Source: Bathymodiolus brooksi (taxonomy: Eukaryota; Mollusca; Bivalvia; Mytilida; Modiolidae). Taken from it: 64,000 nt of DNA. The DNA is taken from contig OY804579.1 of assembly GCA_963680875.1 (NCBI GenBank), positions 37,594,397 through 37,658,396 on the forward strand, given 5' to 3'. A program made the translations under genes and the position numbers. Under the pieces are notes generated by a model, which had not been told where the DNA came from, searched no databases, and saw nothing but the letters and a program-made list of their open reading frames with translations. Positions within the stretch are counted from its first letter, which is position 1, and each line of letters starts with the position of its first letter. Below, piece after piece: positions 12,401 to 23,900 of this stretch.

Positions 12401-15400
12401 AATTGAGTTCAGATAAACAATGAATCTGTTTTTGTTACTTTAATCTTAAAGTCTATAACCAAGAAAGAAAGGCAAACTTATAATGATACTGAATTTTATT
12501 TAACAGATATAAAAATTTTGAAATGTTTTTTTTTTTCTATTAACCTGAAAAAAAATTGTCCACTAATATGAACATACTACAGAAACTTAACTTTATACAC
12601 ATGAGTAAATCTACATATGTAAAAATGAGCTTCATCAATCTTAGATTTGAACTTACAGGTTTAGCTGTTTTTAACATCTTAATAGCAAATCTTTCCATGT
12701 TACGATGAGCTTCACCAAACCGAGAGAAAGCTTCACTTGCAGCAGGTTGTGGTTCTCTAACACCAATGGCTGAGAATACTTCTCCAAACCCTAAATTAAA
12801 ATATAATCTTTATTATATTATTAAATTGTTTCATAAATACCAAACCCCCAATTGATCAAATGTACAAGAGATCAATTTTATAGTAATTGGCTTAAACCGA
12901 CAGTGGCTACAATCCACTGTACTCGAAGGAAGTACTTTCAATTAATTGGTTCTTCTTAATGCTATGCAATTATCACACGGTAGTCTTATTTGACCCAATC
13001 GTGCATGTAACCCATCATATTCTACAATCAAGGAAAGCATGCTAATGATAAATAAACTACTAAATGGCTGTAATTATGAGATATAATTCATAAATTGTGT
13101 TTACAAAACCTGGTAATCAAAACAGACAAAATTCTTCAGTTCTCACAGCGATACAAGATCGGTGTTGTTCTTATCATATATATATAACATGATGATGATA
13201 TATATTTGATTTATAACATTATAAATATTTTTTATTTTAAAATACATCCTTTAATACTTTATACCAAGATACATAGCATTGTACATGTGTATATCTGTTT
13301 TTTGAGTTATTATAAAAAAAAATGTTTTTACCTTAAAATAAATTCCCAATAATTTTTTTGCTACTGTAATTTATTCTCATACATAAAAGCTAATTACAAT
13401 AATCTTTGTACTGTACTGACTTAAGAAAAAGCACAGAAGTAAATAAAATTACCTTTATGTGACTGTGACAACTCAAATGTAGTTTTTAACAGCAGCTTCG
13501 TGTGATCAATAAGTCCTTTATACATATCAGCAACCTTTTCTAGTTCCTCTAATTTCTTAACTAATCCATCTGTAGGGAAGAATATATAATATACTTTCTA
13601 TCAAGCAATTGTTGAATTCATTGCTGTGCTACTGTACTGTCCATGTTCATGTTGTCATTCATTTTTGTGTGTGGTCTTTTTGAATGGCAGTGAATACAGT
13701 CCTCGAAATGATAATTTGAATTTATTGGTTCGAATCAAATTCTTGAATGTATCTTTATATAGTTCTAAATAAATAATTGATAAATTTACTGGTCTTGGGC
13801 CCGAGGACCGGTGCTCATCGTGAGGACTGTGAAAGTGCAGGTTTTTTTTACTTTCTTTATATCTGTATTACCGTTGGAGATCCAATTAACCGATTTAAAC
13901 ATGCAACATTTTTATGCCTGTCCTAAACCAGGACCTGGATTTCCAATGTCTTTTTCTTTTTTTTCCCCAATTAAAATCTTTACATTTGTTAGTTAGAGAA
14001 ACATAAAATACCAGTACCTTATCCTGGCCTCGTTAATATTAGTGGCATGTATAGTAATTGTGTTAGTCTTTTTAGTACAATATATGTCACATATCTAAGT
14101 CTTTTATGTTTCATGATTTGAGATGAGAGGTGACTGTTTTGTTGATATTGGGGGAATTGTTGACCATTGCTGTTTCATAATTGTTACCTTCAAGTGAAAT
14201 GAGACAATAAAATTTAAAGTCTAGTAATAATATCATATTCATATCATCGTGGCAAACTTTTACAACTTCCAAGTTTGGTAAGAGGTCCATACAAGGACCA
14301 TTTCAGCTAAGTTCTGTTTAATTTGGTCAATAGGTTTCAGAGAAATAGATTTTCAAATGGATTTTGGGCTCAATTTGCACAATTGCCAAAAAAATCAGAA
14401 AAATTGCTAATTTGGTAAAAATGGGGGACACAGTTTCAGTGGAGATTTCAAAAGTAGATATTTCTATTTTTAGTAACAGCAACAATATTAAAAGGTTGGC
14501 AGATTTGTCAGACACAATTATTAAAGATGGCCACCCAAAGACCATTTTAGGCAAGTTAAGTCATATTTGGCCAGTGATTTCAGAAGAGATGTTGATAGTA
14601 GATATCTCTATTATTGCAACAGCTGCCATACTTGAAGGTTGGCAGAGCTGTTGGACACAATTTTAAAGAGGACCAACCCAAGATCCTTTTGACTAGGTTT
14701 GATTACAATTGGCCCAGTGTTTTCAGAAGATATGTCGAAAATAGATCTTTTTATTTTTAGTAACAATGGTCATATTTGAAGATTGGTGGAGCTGTCAGAC
14801 ACAATTTTAAAGAGGCCCAACTAAGGACCCTTTTGATTAGGTTTGGTTATAATTTTCCCCATGGTTTTAGAGGAGATGTCAAAAATAATAAAGTGTCTAT
14901 GGACAGACAATGGATACCAAGTGATGGCAGTAGCTCACATATCCCTTTGAGTTTGCATCAGGTCAGCTAAAAATGTATTAAACAATGTGGCAAATATGTA
15001 TGTAAACTGGAAACCACAAACTTTGTTATCAGTGAAGTATACTATTTTTACTGTATATGTACACCTACCGTTACATAAAATAGCTCTACTTAGTCCTAAG
15101 GCATCAGCTGTGTTTGTATTCATAGTTTCTACTACTCTGTGTTTAACTTTCTTCAAAACTAAATCAATATACGAAAAACTGTTAATATAAATTCCTGAAT
15201 ACAACCATTATTGTACATATCATTCACCAACTATGGATATGAGTAAACGGGAAATAACATAAGCTTCCTAGTTTCCCATCATTAACAAAGCTTTATGTAC
15301 ATGTTAGTCTACACTGTAAAATGGGCAAAAATCATTTTAAAATTAAAGCTAATTTTTTATTACAAGTACTGTGTACATGTAAGTGCAGGTCTACCATAAT

Positions 15401-18163
15401 TGGAAGGATATATGTACAAAGAGAAGATGAAGATTATTTTACTATTTATTACCCACTATACGTACTTACTAAAGCAATACACTCTAATCAAGAGTGTATG
15501 TGTGAATTGATTTGACACTATTCCTTGAAAATCAAAGTATTTTCGACCTCACTGGAGTTCCATGAAGTTTGTGGTTTCAAATTTAGTTTGTTTAAAATAC
15601 TATTACTATCTCAATTATGGAGAGTGAACATTTTGCCAGCATTTAATAAAAATTTTAAAAAACAACAACAAACAAACAGGTAAAAGATGGCAAAATACAG
15701 GTGGATTCCTAAATCACAAAAAGAAAGAATTGTGTTGCATCAGCACTCAAATGGTTGTATACCTTCCACTACTCATTTCTTTATTTTGTCAAACTTAGTC
15801 AATGCTTTCAAAGGACATTTTCTAAAAACATTCCTTTCTTGGATATTTGGATAGGACTGTCATGATATTTGACTATTCATCAAATATCTGTAGTAATTTT
15901 TTTCATATTTATGGGCTAGTTTTTTTTTGTGTGTTTTTTTTTTTTTAGAAAGTAGCATAAATTTGCACAAATAGAAATTATTATTCACATGTTGTATGTA
16001 GCCATGTTGAATGCTAAAATGACAGAGAGTTCAATGTGTACTGTTCACTCTGAGGTCACATTCCAGCATTATAAAATTTGTTGATTTAAACATATTTTTA
16101 TCGATGAATTACATATTACATTTTTTTTCACAATACAATATAACATAGGATTTAGAAACAAGCGTAACGCTTATATTAATCCATTTCCTAAAATTTGTTC
16201 ATGCCAATATATAGCTGAAATAATACTGCTAAAGTTGGTGTTAAACACCATAAACCTAACCTATCTTTAGATGTACATATATTTACCTATATCCAGACTT
16301 TTGCCTTGTTTAGGGTCTGCATGAAGTTTGTTGTAGTTAATTGTGACCTCCTCCTGAAGAAAGTAAACAACAACATGTATTGTAAACAGACTTTTTAATT
16401 GAAGCTATAACTACATGTACTGTACATTATTACAATATTACAAAAATAGGCTCCAGACTCTGGAGAGACTGTCATCACTCAACAAAGATTTTAGGTGAAA
16501 TGTTGTCTTTTGAAAGGAAATTCCGAGAACAAACTTGACCTGTATAATACCCATTTTCATTTAAAACTACTTTTCAAATTCTATATTGATGCAATAACCA
16601 GCTGGACTCAAAATCACATACAGAAACAAACAAGTGTAAACACAGGTTTTATGACTCGTGAATCTAGGTTTTATGGAAATATGGACAAACTGATATAATC
16701 ACAAAAAAATAAAAATAACAAAGTCACTAAATCATGAAAATGAGCCGAGGTGAAGGTCAGGTGACACATATCTGACTAACATATACCCACACTGATCATA
16801 TAAGGGTAATAACAACTATGGTGAGGCTACATCATCATCATCTCATTGAATGTTATTTGTTCTCACCATGATATGGCTGAAAAATTGGCTCATTTGGCAT
16901 TAAACAACATCTAATGATCTATACCTTTATAGATTGGATCATTTTAGCAACCTCTACTTTAGTCTTCCCTTTGACAGACTGTCCATTAACACCCACCAAT
17001 TCATCTCCAGAGGCTAAGGTTCCTTCTTTAGCAGCGGGGGTGTTGTCGAAAATCTGAACCACATACAGACATGGACAGAGAGGTGCTCCACCCCCAATAC
17101 TGATACCAATTAAATTCTGTGTGTCTTTCTTTAGTACTACATTGCCAGATGATACTGTCATGCCCCTGTAAAATAAAAAAAAAGACAATGAATTTTATAA
17201 TGGTTGGTGTTTTGAAATACTTGATTTTAAAGAAAAAGACAATATAGAATCTAATATACAGTAGTTGATTTGTAAAAGCAGAAATTTTAAGCAACATGTC
17301 TGAAGTCCATGAAATAAAATTAAAAAAACAAAAAATACAACACTGTGGGAACAATTCCAAAATCAAATATCAAAATCGTAGAAAGAGGCAAAATTGATAT
17401 CCCTAAGACACAAATACATGACTACTCACTTTCCTGGCTTGGTACAGACACTTCAATAAAAAGTGGTGGGGTTAAACTAGTTTTCCATTATGCAAGTAAA
17501 ATGCCAGCCCTCACATATACATGTGTCATGTAGCTGGGCAAACAGTGTTATTATATAGAACATTATACATAATATATTTAATCTTTGCAACATAGAAGTT
17601 GTCTGTCATGTACATAATATTAGTTCTATTAATGAGAAAAAGTGTTAAAGATTGTCAAATCTTTACATTTCCACCATATTTATTTATCTGATAGTGAATC
17701 ACTGAATGCAAGTCTTTGAAATTGTCATACTAATAATATGTACTGACCAATTAGTATTGAGACATTTAAGAAATTAAATAAGGGAAAGCAACTCCATAAA
17801 CAAATTCTCTGAGTTTGAAGTTATAGACCTATGAGCTAATTTCTCCACTGTAAGGTATGTACAAGTCAATGCCTGCAAAAAAAGGGGTTTGTTAGTTGTG
17901 TGGGATGAATGAAAGAAACAGATCTGATTACTCTACCTAAGAACTGGACATAAATGTATCTTATACATTCATTTATGCATGAAGTGGAGGACTGAATTGT
18001 ATGATCACTTTGTATCTGTTATGTCGAGAGATAATAAAATGTATTTTTCTATGAAAACATTATCTTACATTTTGTCTTCTTGGTAAAAGAACTCGAATAT
18101 TCCATCCTCGTTTGGATTATAATCATCAACATCAAATGTTGGTACAAGGCCATATTCATCCAT
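6470..18163 (-). CDS. PICK1: PICK1 (protein interacting with C kinase 1), complete, 10 coding exons
   Basis: Exons in order: 18163-18069, 17165-16925, 16353-16287, 15158-15069, 13569-13453, 12790-12657, 11012-10920, 10189-10089, 8297-8203, 6729-6470. All introns are GT-AG and all phases match; the sum is 1293 nt, 430 residues plus TAA. The PDZ domain (about residues 38-122) keeps the Lys-Asp pair of the carboxylate loop (45-46), NLIGISIGGG and the CPC motif (62-64). The BAR domain (about 150-360) includes DALGLSRAILCN, MITDLNTYLNKAVPDTR and LILRCRQDARARF. An acidic tail (NDEEDDEEEEEQEEE) follows, as in animal PICK1; human PICK1 is 415 aa. Family role: a peripheral membrane scaffold whose PDZ binds receptor and kinase C-termini while the BAR dimer senses curvature in endosome and vesicle trafficking. 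The start is the first ATG of its exon; its frame stays open upstream to the acceptor (TTA CTG TGC ATA), so a further 5' exon is possible. Confidence 0.95.
7080..8045 (-). repeat. SINE family A copy expanded internally by a 42-bp minisatellite
   Basis: About 19 copies of a 42-bp unit fill roughly 7204-8000. Read on the minus strand, the unit is SINE family A sequence running from the B box (GGGTTTGAGACC) through ATGGGTCAAACCAAAGAGTG. The outer edges complete the element: the tRNA-like head (GTGGTCTAATCGTTAGTG) lies at about 8000-8045, and the body (GGTATTTGCTGCTGCTC, then TGTTTCAGTGAGCTATCACT) runs down to about 7080. The array therefore grew inside one SINE, which sits in the last PICK1 intron (8202-6730) in the same orientation. 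Since 42 is a multiple of 3, both strands stay open as 14-residue repeats (such as LTHPGLKPTISLFG); these are by-products, not proteins. Confidence 0.85.
9161..9922. mobile_element. Non-autonomous hAT-like inverted-repeat element
   Basis: The terminal inverted repeats are perfect over 12 bp: CAGGGCTCACCA at 9161-9172 and TGGTGAGCCCTG at 9911-9922. Both sides are flanked directly by CCCCTT (9155-9160 and 9923-9928), a 6-bp candidate target-site duplication. CAGGG-type ends are typical of hAT elements, though hAT duplications are usually 8 bp, so the superfamily is tentative. No transposase frame is present. It lies in the PICK1 intron between the exons at 10089 and 8297. Confidence 0.65.
10842..10920 (-). 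repeat. 43-bp tandem duplication carrying a PICK1 splice donor
   Basis: The sequence just downstream of the PICK1 exon 11012-10920 is duplicated with a 43-bp period, so the donor TTTA/GTATGTATTTG occurs twice: at the exon edge (10919) and again 43 bp into the intron (10876). Both donors look equally good. Use of the inner one would add 43 nt and shift the frame within the BAR domain. Confidence 0.75.
11538..11662. repeat. 125-bp near-perfect palindrome
   Basis: The left arm 11538-11593 starts GGTGCAAGATAGTAAAATC and the right arm 11601-11662 ends with its complement GATTTTACTATCTTGCACC. Mismatches are confined to a 3-bp inversion (GAG/CGA in CACCCGAGGG) and a 6-bp insertion near the centre. 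A partial copy of the right flank recurs at about 11880-11945 (ATCTTGCACCTTTTACGATG), and a small hairpin of the same words (CTTACCC/GGGTAAG) lies at about 12198-12220. This looks like a foldback-element family inside a PICK1 intron. Confidence 0.75.
13696..13830. mobile_element. Short MITE-like element
   Basis: A 9-bp inverted repeat, ACAGTCCTC at 13696-13704 and GAGGACTGT at 13822-13830, encloses 135 bp. It contains a GC-rich palindrome (GGTCTTGGGCCCGAGGACC) near 13793. No clear target-site duplication is visible. It lies in a PICK1 intron just upstream of the exon at 13569. Confidence 0.45.
14270..14975 (+). repeat. Decayed copy of the mollusc repeat with a GGTCAGCT end
   Basis: Contains two to three diverged units marked by TATTTTTAGTAACA, GACACAATTTTAAAGAGG and AGGTTTGGTTATAATTT. 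It ends with AAGTGATGGCAGTAGCTCAC, then CAGGTCAGCTAAAAA. The 310-bp units at 57.6-59.1 kb share the words TTTTTAGTAATGGCGGCCAT and GACACAATTTTGAAAG and an equivalent 3' end, so this is the same superfamily, older. Short frames here are repeat by-products. Confidence 0.65.
16805..16915 (+). repeat. SINE family A, 3' end fragment
   Basis: Only the tail portion is present: CATCATCATCTCATTGAATG, TCTCACCATGATATGGCTG and GGCATTAAACAAC. It abuts the PICK1 PDZ exon with only about 10 bp between it and the donor at 16924, so the insertion is close to the splice site. Confidence 0.6.
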
Positions 18164-18499
18164 TATGCACAGTAACTAAGATAAAAGGCTTATCATAAAG
18201 CAATATCCCTATTGTTCACTTAAAACATTCTTCAATTTCAGTGGTGATTGGCATGACAGTACAGTCAGAGACATAACATGATAAATCACTGTGATAAGAC
18301 ATATCACTTCACTCTTCTTAATCTTAGGTATACTGATACAGTATATGTGTTGCTCTGTTAAATCTATTTACTTACTTTCTTACAAAAATGTATGTATTTT
18401 GGAGATAGCAAGTAACACTTTAAATACAAACGATATTTTGTAGATATATCATGTATATTAAACTATTAAACACAACAAAATATTTGATTTGATTTTTTT

Positions 18500-18775
18500 G
18501 ATTTTTGGTGTTTTAACGCCACTTTCAACAATATTTCAGCTACATGTATATCATGGCGACCAGTTTTAGTGGCAGAGGAAGCCGGAGTACCCGCAGAGAA
18601 CCACCGACCATGGGCAAGCAACTGGTAAACTTTATCACTTGCGGCTGCGAGTCGAGTGCACCATTTTTTGTAATTTACAAAGCTGGGTGCGAACCCACGC
18701 CGTATTGGTGATAGGCTTGAATGAGTTGTTAGATCCAACGACCTAACTCATTGAGCCACCCGGGCCCAGAACAGA
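18500..18775 (-). repeat. tRNA-derived SINE with a family B tail
   Basis: Read on the minus strand it begins GGCCCGGGTGGCTCAATGAG, a clear tRNA-like A-box region. A B box (GTGGGTTCGCACCC near 18690) follows, then the family B body (CTCCGGCTTCCTCTGCC) and tail (AGCTGAAATATTGTTGAAAG). The head differs from the other family B copies, so two tRNA heads appear to share one tail. Confidence 0.7.
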
Positions 18776-20560
18776 ACAAAAGATATACCCATATCACCAA
18801 GATAAGTGATACACATGTCATAGTGATATATCATGCATATCTCTGAAATAGTAAAAGCTAAAACAAATATTTTGAAACATTTCTGACAGGAATTTTTCTA
18901 AAAATTTCAATGCAATTAACCCATACAAATAAGACTAAAGGCTCTCATAAGCCTGTAATGGCACACCAGATTTTTTATCATCAAAATATGCATAATTGCT
19001 ATAAACTGGATAAAAATAATTATTGTCATACACAGGGCTTTCAATATCTTTCAAGTGTACCAGTACTTCATTGTTTACAGGTGGTACTTTTTATTAAAAC
19101 TTGAACAATTTTCTTGAATATCTTATACAACACTCTTTAAAATCAGGAGGTACCAAAGACCATTTTAGGCAGGTAAAATTACCTGGTACCGCCTCTTATT
19201 GAAAGGCCTGCATACAGCTGCAGTTTATGTAAAATGTGGCACACAATCCACAGGCACAGGTTGACATTTTATTTTTCCTGTTATTTGTTTCTCTGAAATA
19301 TCATATAATAAAATATTTTGTTTTATTTCTAAAATAATTATTTTAAATAGGGAGGAAATTTACAGTAAAAGCCATAAGCAAAGTGAAAAGCTCTATACTT
19401 AGTGACTGTGCCACGTCTCCACATGTGCCATATTGATCAGGTGTGCAATTCGTCAATTGTTATTTAAATTTGTCATGTGACCAAACTAGTGAAGCGTAAA
19501 ACATTGTAATCACTGCGGTCATGTGTATTTTTGTCTTAATTGGTATGCATGTATTTGCATCAATACATGAAACCATTCTCAGATGTTCTGGAGTCAAGTT
19601 GAAAGGTGCAGAATTCCCTGTCTTCAAACAACTTGAGGGTTGACAAACATTGCCATTGAACGATTATACATTGGAGTTCAAAACAATGCATAAAGGATGC
19701 AGAAAGATTTTTTTTACTAGTAGCTCACAGTTTATCCTCTTCTAGCTCGTAATCCATCCCACCCTGTTCATAATACATCTTTGGCGATGCACTTAACTGT
19801 CAAATCTTTCAACCGGAAATAAACAATTCACTTGAAATTACACACTCCTGCGCAAAGAAGTGGAATCAAATGTCGAAATACCAATGTAATATATGGAATA
19901 TGTAATACAAGAAAGACCATAAATTGTGAATGTAACAATTATTTGTAAAGTTAATGTTATGCAAAGTTTTATAAATAAAGAAAACCTTATTGAATTATTT
20001 TTGAATAAAGTCCCTGTGTTTAAATGCATGTAAATCATTATTAAGAGCATGTGTAACATGAGAAGCGAGCAATGAATAGTATGTACAAGCAGTCATGATT
20101 AGGTTCGATAACTGTAAATTTATTAAGGGAAATAAATTTGTCTGTCCCCCAAAAGGATTTGTATAGTATACTATGTAAATCCTTGCCCCAATAAGAGATA
20201 TAGACAATTAAATATTCATTAAAAACTGTTAATATAAATGGTTAATTACACATGGGTGAATTAACAAAGTAATACAATATACGATCTCTTTATATCGGAT
20301 GCGTGACCAGTGGCAATGCAACAAAAATGTAATTTAAAATTTTGTTTCCCTTTTTTCAAGTACGTGGATAATTTTGCTTTTGCTTTTAATTTAATAATTT
20401 TTGAATGAAGATAAATTGTCTGTCTTTTTGAGTGAAAAGGGAGACGACTTGATGAATAAAAAAATTATTAAAATAGAAACAAACTGTAAAAAAAAAAATA
20501 GACTTTTGTAATTAAATCATGAACAAGTATTTAAAGAGAATGCTAATTCGAATCCCATTA
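18776..20560. other. Upstream region of PICK1
   Basis: No second coding exon is visible. Any PICK1 5' UTR exon and promoter probably lie here, but I see no CpG-rich stretch, TATA box or initiator that would fix them. A small inverted repeat (GGAGGTACC with GGTACCGCC) lies near 19147-19195. Confidence 0.35.
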
Positions 20561-20569
20561 AAAAAAATG

Positions 20570-20937
20570 TTTAATACTTTAAGCACAATTTCCTGTGTGC
20601 ATTTCCAAAGCAAAGGGGACTGGGCAAGATCTGAAATTCACAGCGCATCTGGAGAGAGATGGAATTACCTAGACAAAAAAAAATATATATTGGACAATAA
20701 ACCATCAAATCATACAGTATATGACAGAACAAGCATATGGCAATGATTGAGAATAGATATGCGAGACTAAACAGGAAATTAGCCATCAAATGTAGATGAT
20801 AGAACAACAATACATAACGCCTGGAGAGAGAACATTACCTAGACTATATACTGGTATTGTACCCCCTATGTGTATAATAGAACAAACATCATGACAATGT
20901 CTGAGGAGAGACAGCTAATACTCTTCAGGAAGATAAC
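20570..20937 (+). repeat. Diverged edge monomers of the 76-bp satellite
   Basis: Degenerate relatives of the satellite unit precede the array: TGGAGAGAGATGGAATTACC, ACAGTATATGACAGAACAAG, AATGTAGATGATAGAACAAC and ATGTGTATAATAGAACAAAC. Spacing is irregular and identity to the core is low, as expected for array edges that escape homogenisation. Confidence 0.7.
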
Positions 20938-23900
20938 AATCCAATGTAGATGATAGAACAAGCACCACAGGTCATCTGAAGAGAGACTTGTCTAGACTCT
21001 ACAGTAAGACAGCAATCCAATGCAGATGATAGAACAAGCACCACAGTTCTTCTGAAGAGAGACTTGTCTAGATTCTACAGTAAGATAGCAATCCAATGTA
21101 GATGATAGAACAAGCACCACAGTTCTTCTGAAGAGATACTGGTCTAGACTCTATAGTAAGATAGCAATCCAATGTAGATCATAGAACAAGCACCACAGTT
21201 CTTTTGAAGAGAGACTTGTCTAGATTCTACAGGAAGATAGCAATCCAATGTAGATGATAGAACAAGCACCACAGTTTGTCTGAGAGAGACTTGTCTAGAC
21301 TCTACAGTAAGATAGCTCAATCCAATGTAGATGATAGAACAAGCACCACAGTTCGTCTGAAGAGAGACTTGTCTAGACTCTACAGTAAGATAGCAATCCA
21401 ATGTAGATGATAGAACAAGCACCACAGTTCGTCTGCAGAGATACTGGTCTAGACTCTACAGTAAGATAGCAATCCAATGTAGATGATAGAACAAGCACCA
21501 CAGTTCTTCTGAAGAGATACTGGTCTAGACTCTACAGTAAGACAGCAATCCAATGTAGATGATAGATCAAGCACCACAGTTCTTCTGAAGAGAGACTTGT
21601 CTAGACTCTACAGTAAAATAGCAATCCAATGTAGATGATAGAACAAGCACCACAGTTTGTCTGAGAGAGACTTGTCTAGACTCTACAGTAAGATAGCTCA
21701 ATCCAATGTAGATTATAGAACAAGCACCACAGTTCTTCTGAAGAGAGACTTGTTTAGACTCTACAGTAAGTCAGCAATCCAATGTAGATGATAGAACAAG
21801 CACCACAGTTCTTCGGAAGAAGGACTTGTCTAGACTCTAGAAGAAGATAGCAATCTAATGTAGATCATAGAACAAGCACCACAGTTCGTCTGAAGAGAGA
21901 CTTGTCTAGACTCTACAGTAAGATAGTAATACAATGTAGATGATAGAACAAGCACCACAGTTCGTCTGCGGAGAGACTTGTCTAGACTCTACAGTAAGTC
22001 AGCAATCCAATGTAGATGATAGAACAAGCACCACAGTTCTTCGGAAGAAGGACTTGTCTAGACTCTAGAAGAAGATAGCAATCTAATGTAGATCATAGAA
22101 CAAGCACCACAGTTCGTCTGAAGAGAGACTTGTCTAGACTCTACAGTAAGTCAGCAATCCAATGTAGATGATAGAACAAGCACCACAGTTCTTCTGAAGA
22201 GAGACTTGTCTAGACTCTACAGTAAGATAGCAATCCAATGTAGATGATAGAACAAGCATCACAGTTCTTCTGAAGAGAGACTTGTCTAGACTCTACAGTA
22301 AGATAGCAATCCAATGTAGATGATAGAACAAGCACCACAGTTCTTCTGAAGAGAGACTTGTCTAGACTCTACAGTAAGATAGCAATCCAATGTAGATGAT
22401 AGAACAAGCACCACAGTTCTTCTGAAGAGAGACTTGTCTAGACTCTACAGTAAGATAGCAATCCAATGTAGATGATAGAACAAGCACCACAGTTCTTCTG
22501 AAGAGAGATTTGTCTAGACTCTACAGTAAGATAGCAATCCAATGTAGATGATAGAACAAGCACCACAGTTCTTCTGAAGAGAGACTTGTCTAGACTCTAC
22601 AGTAAGATAGCAATCCAATGTAGATGATAGAACAAGCACCACAGTTCGTCTGAAGAGAGACTTGTCTAGACTCTACAGTAAGATAGCAATCCAATGTAGA
22701 TGAAAGAACAAGCACCACAGTTCGTCTGAAGAGAGACTTGTCTAGACTCTACAGTAAGATAGCAATCCAATGTAGATGATAGAACAAGCACCACAGTTCT
22801 TCTGAAGAGATACTGGTCTAGACTCTATAGTAAGATAGCAATCCAATGTAGATCATAGAACAAGCACCACAGTTCTTTTGAAGAGAGACTTGTCTAGATT
22901 CTACAGGAAGATAGCAATCCAATGTAGATGATAGAACAAGCACCACAGTTTGTCTGAGAGAGACTTGTCTAGACTCTACAGTAAGATAGCTCAATCCAAT
23001 GTAGATGATAGAACAAGCACCACAGTTCGTCTGAAGAGAGACTTGTCTAGACTCTACAGTAAGATAGCAATCCAATGTAGATGATAGAACAAGCACCACA
23101 GTTCGTCTGCAGAGATACTGGTCTAGACTCTACAGTAAGATAGCAATCCAATGTAGATGATAGAACAAGCACCACAGTTCTTCTGAAGAGATACTGGTCT
23201 AGACTCTACAGTAAGACAGCAATCCAATGTAGATGATAGATCAAGCACCACAGTTCTTCTGAAGAGAGACTTGTCTAGACTCTACAGTAAAATAGCAATC
23301 CAATGTAGATGATAGAACAAGCACCACAGTTTGTCTGAGAGAGACTTGTCTAGACTCTACAGTAAGATAGCTCAATCCAATGTAGATTATAGAACAAGCA
23401 CCACAGTTCGTCTGAAGAGAGACTTGTTTAGACTCTACAGTAAGTCAGCAATCCAATGTAGATGATAGAACAAGCACCACAGTTCTTCGGAAGAAGGACT
23501 TGTCTAGACTCTAGAAGAAGATAGCAATCTAATGTAGATCATAGAACAAGCACCACAGTTCGTCTGAAGAGAGACTTGTCTAGACTCTACAGTAAGATAG
23601 TAATACAATGTAGATGATAGAACAAGCACCACAGTTCGTCTGCGGAGAGACTTGTCTAGACTCTACAGTAAGTCAGCAATCCAATGTAGATGATAGAACA
23701 AGCACCACAGTTCTTCGGAAGAAGGACTTGTCTAGACTCTAGAAGAAGATAGCAATCTAATGTAGATCATAGAACAAGCACCACAGTTCGTCTGAAGAGA
23801 GACTTGTCTAGACTCTACAGTAAGTCAGCAATCCAATGTAGATGATAGAACAAGCACCACAGTTCTTCTGAAGAGAGACTTGTCTAGACTCTACAGTAAG

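Noticed and set aside
17028..17366. 112-codon minus-strand frame overlapping the PDZ exon
   Set aside because: It is an out-of-frame shadow running from intron sequence into the PICK1 exon.
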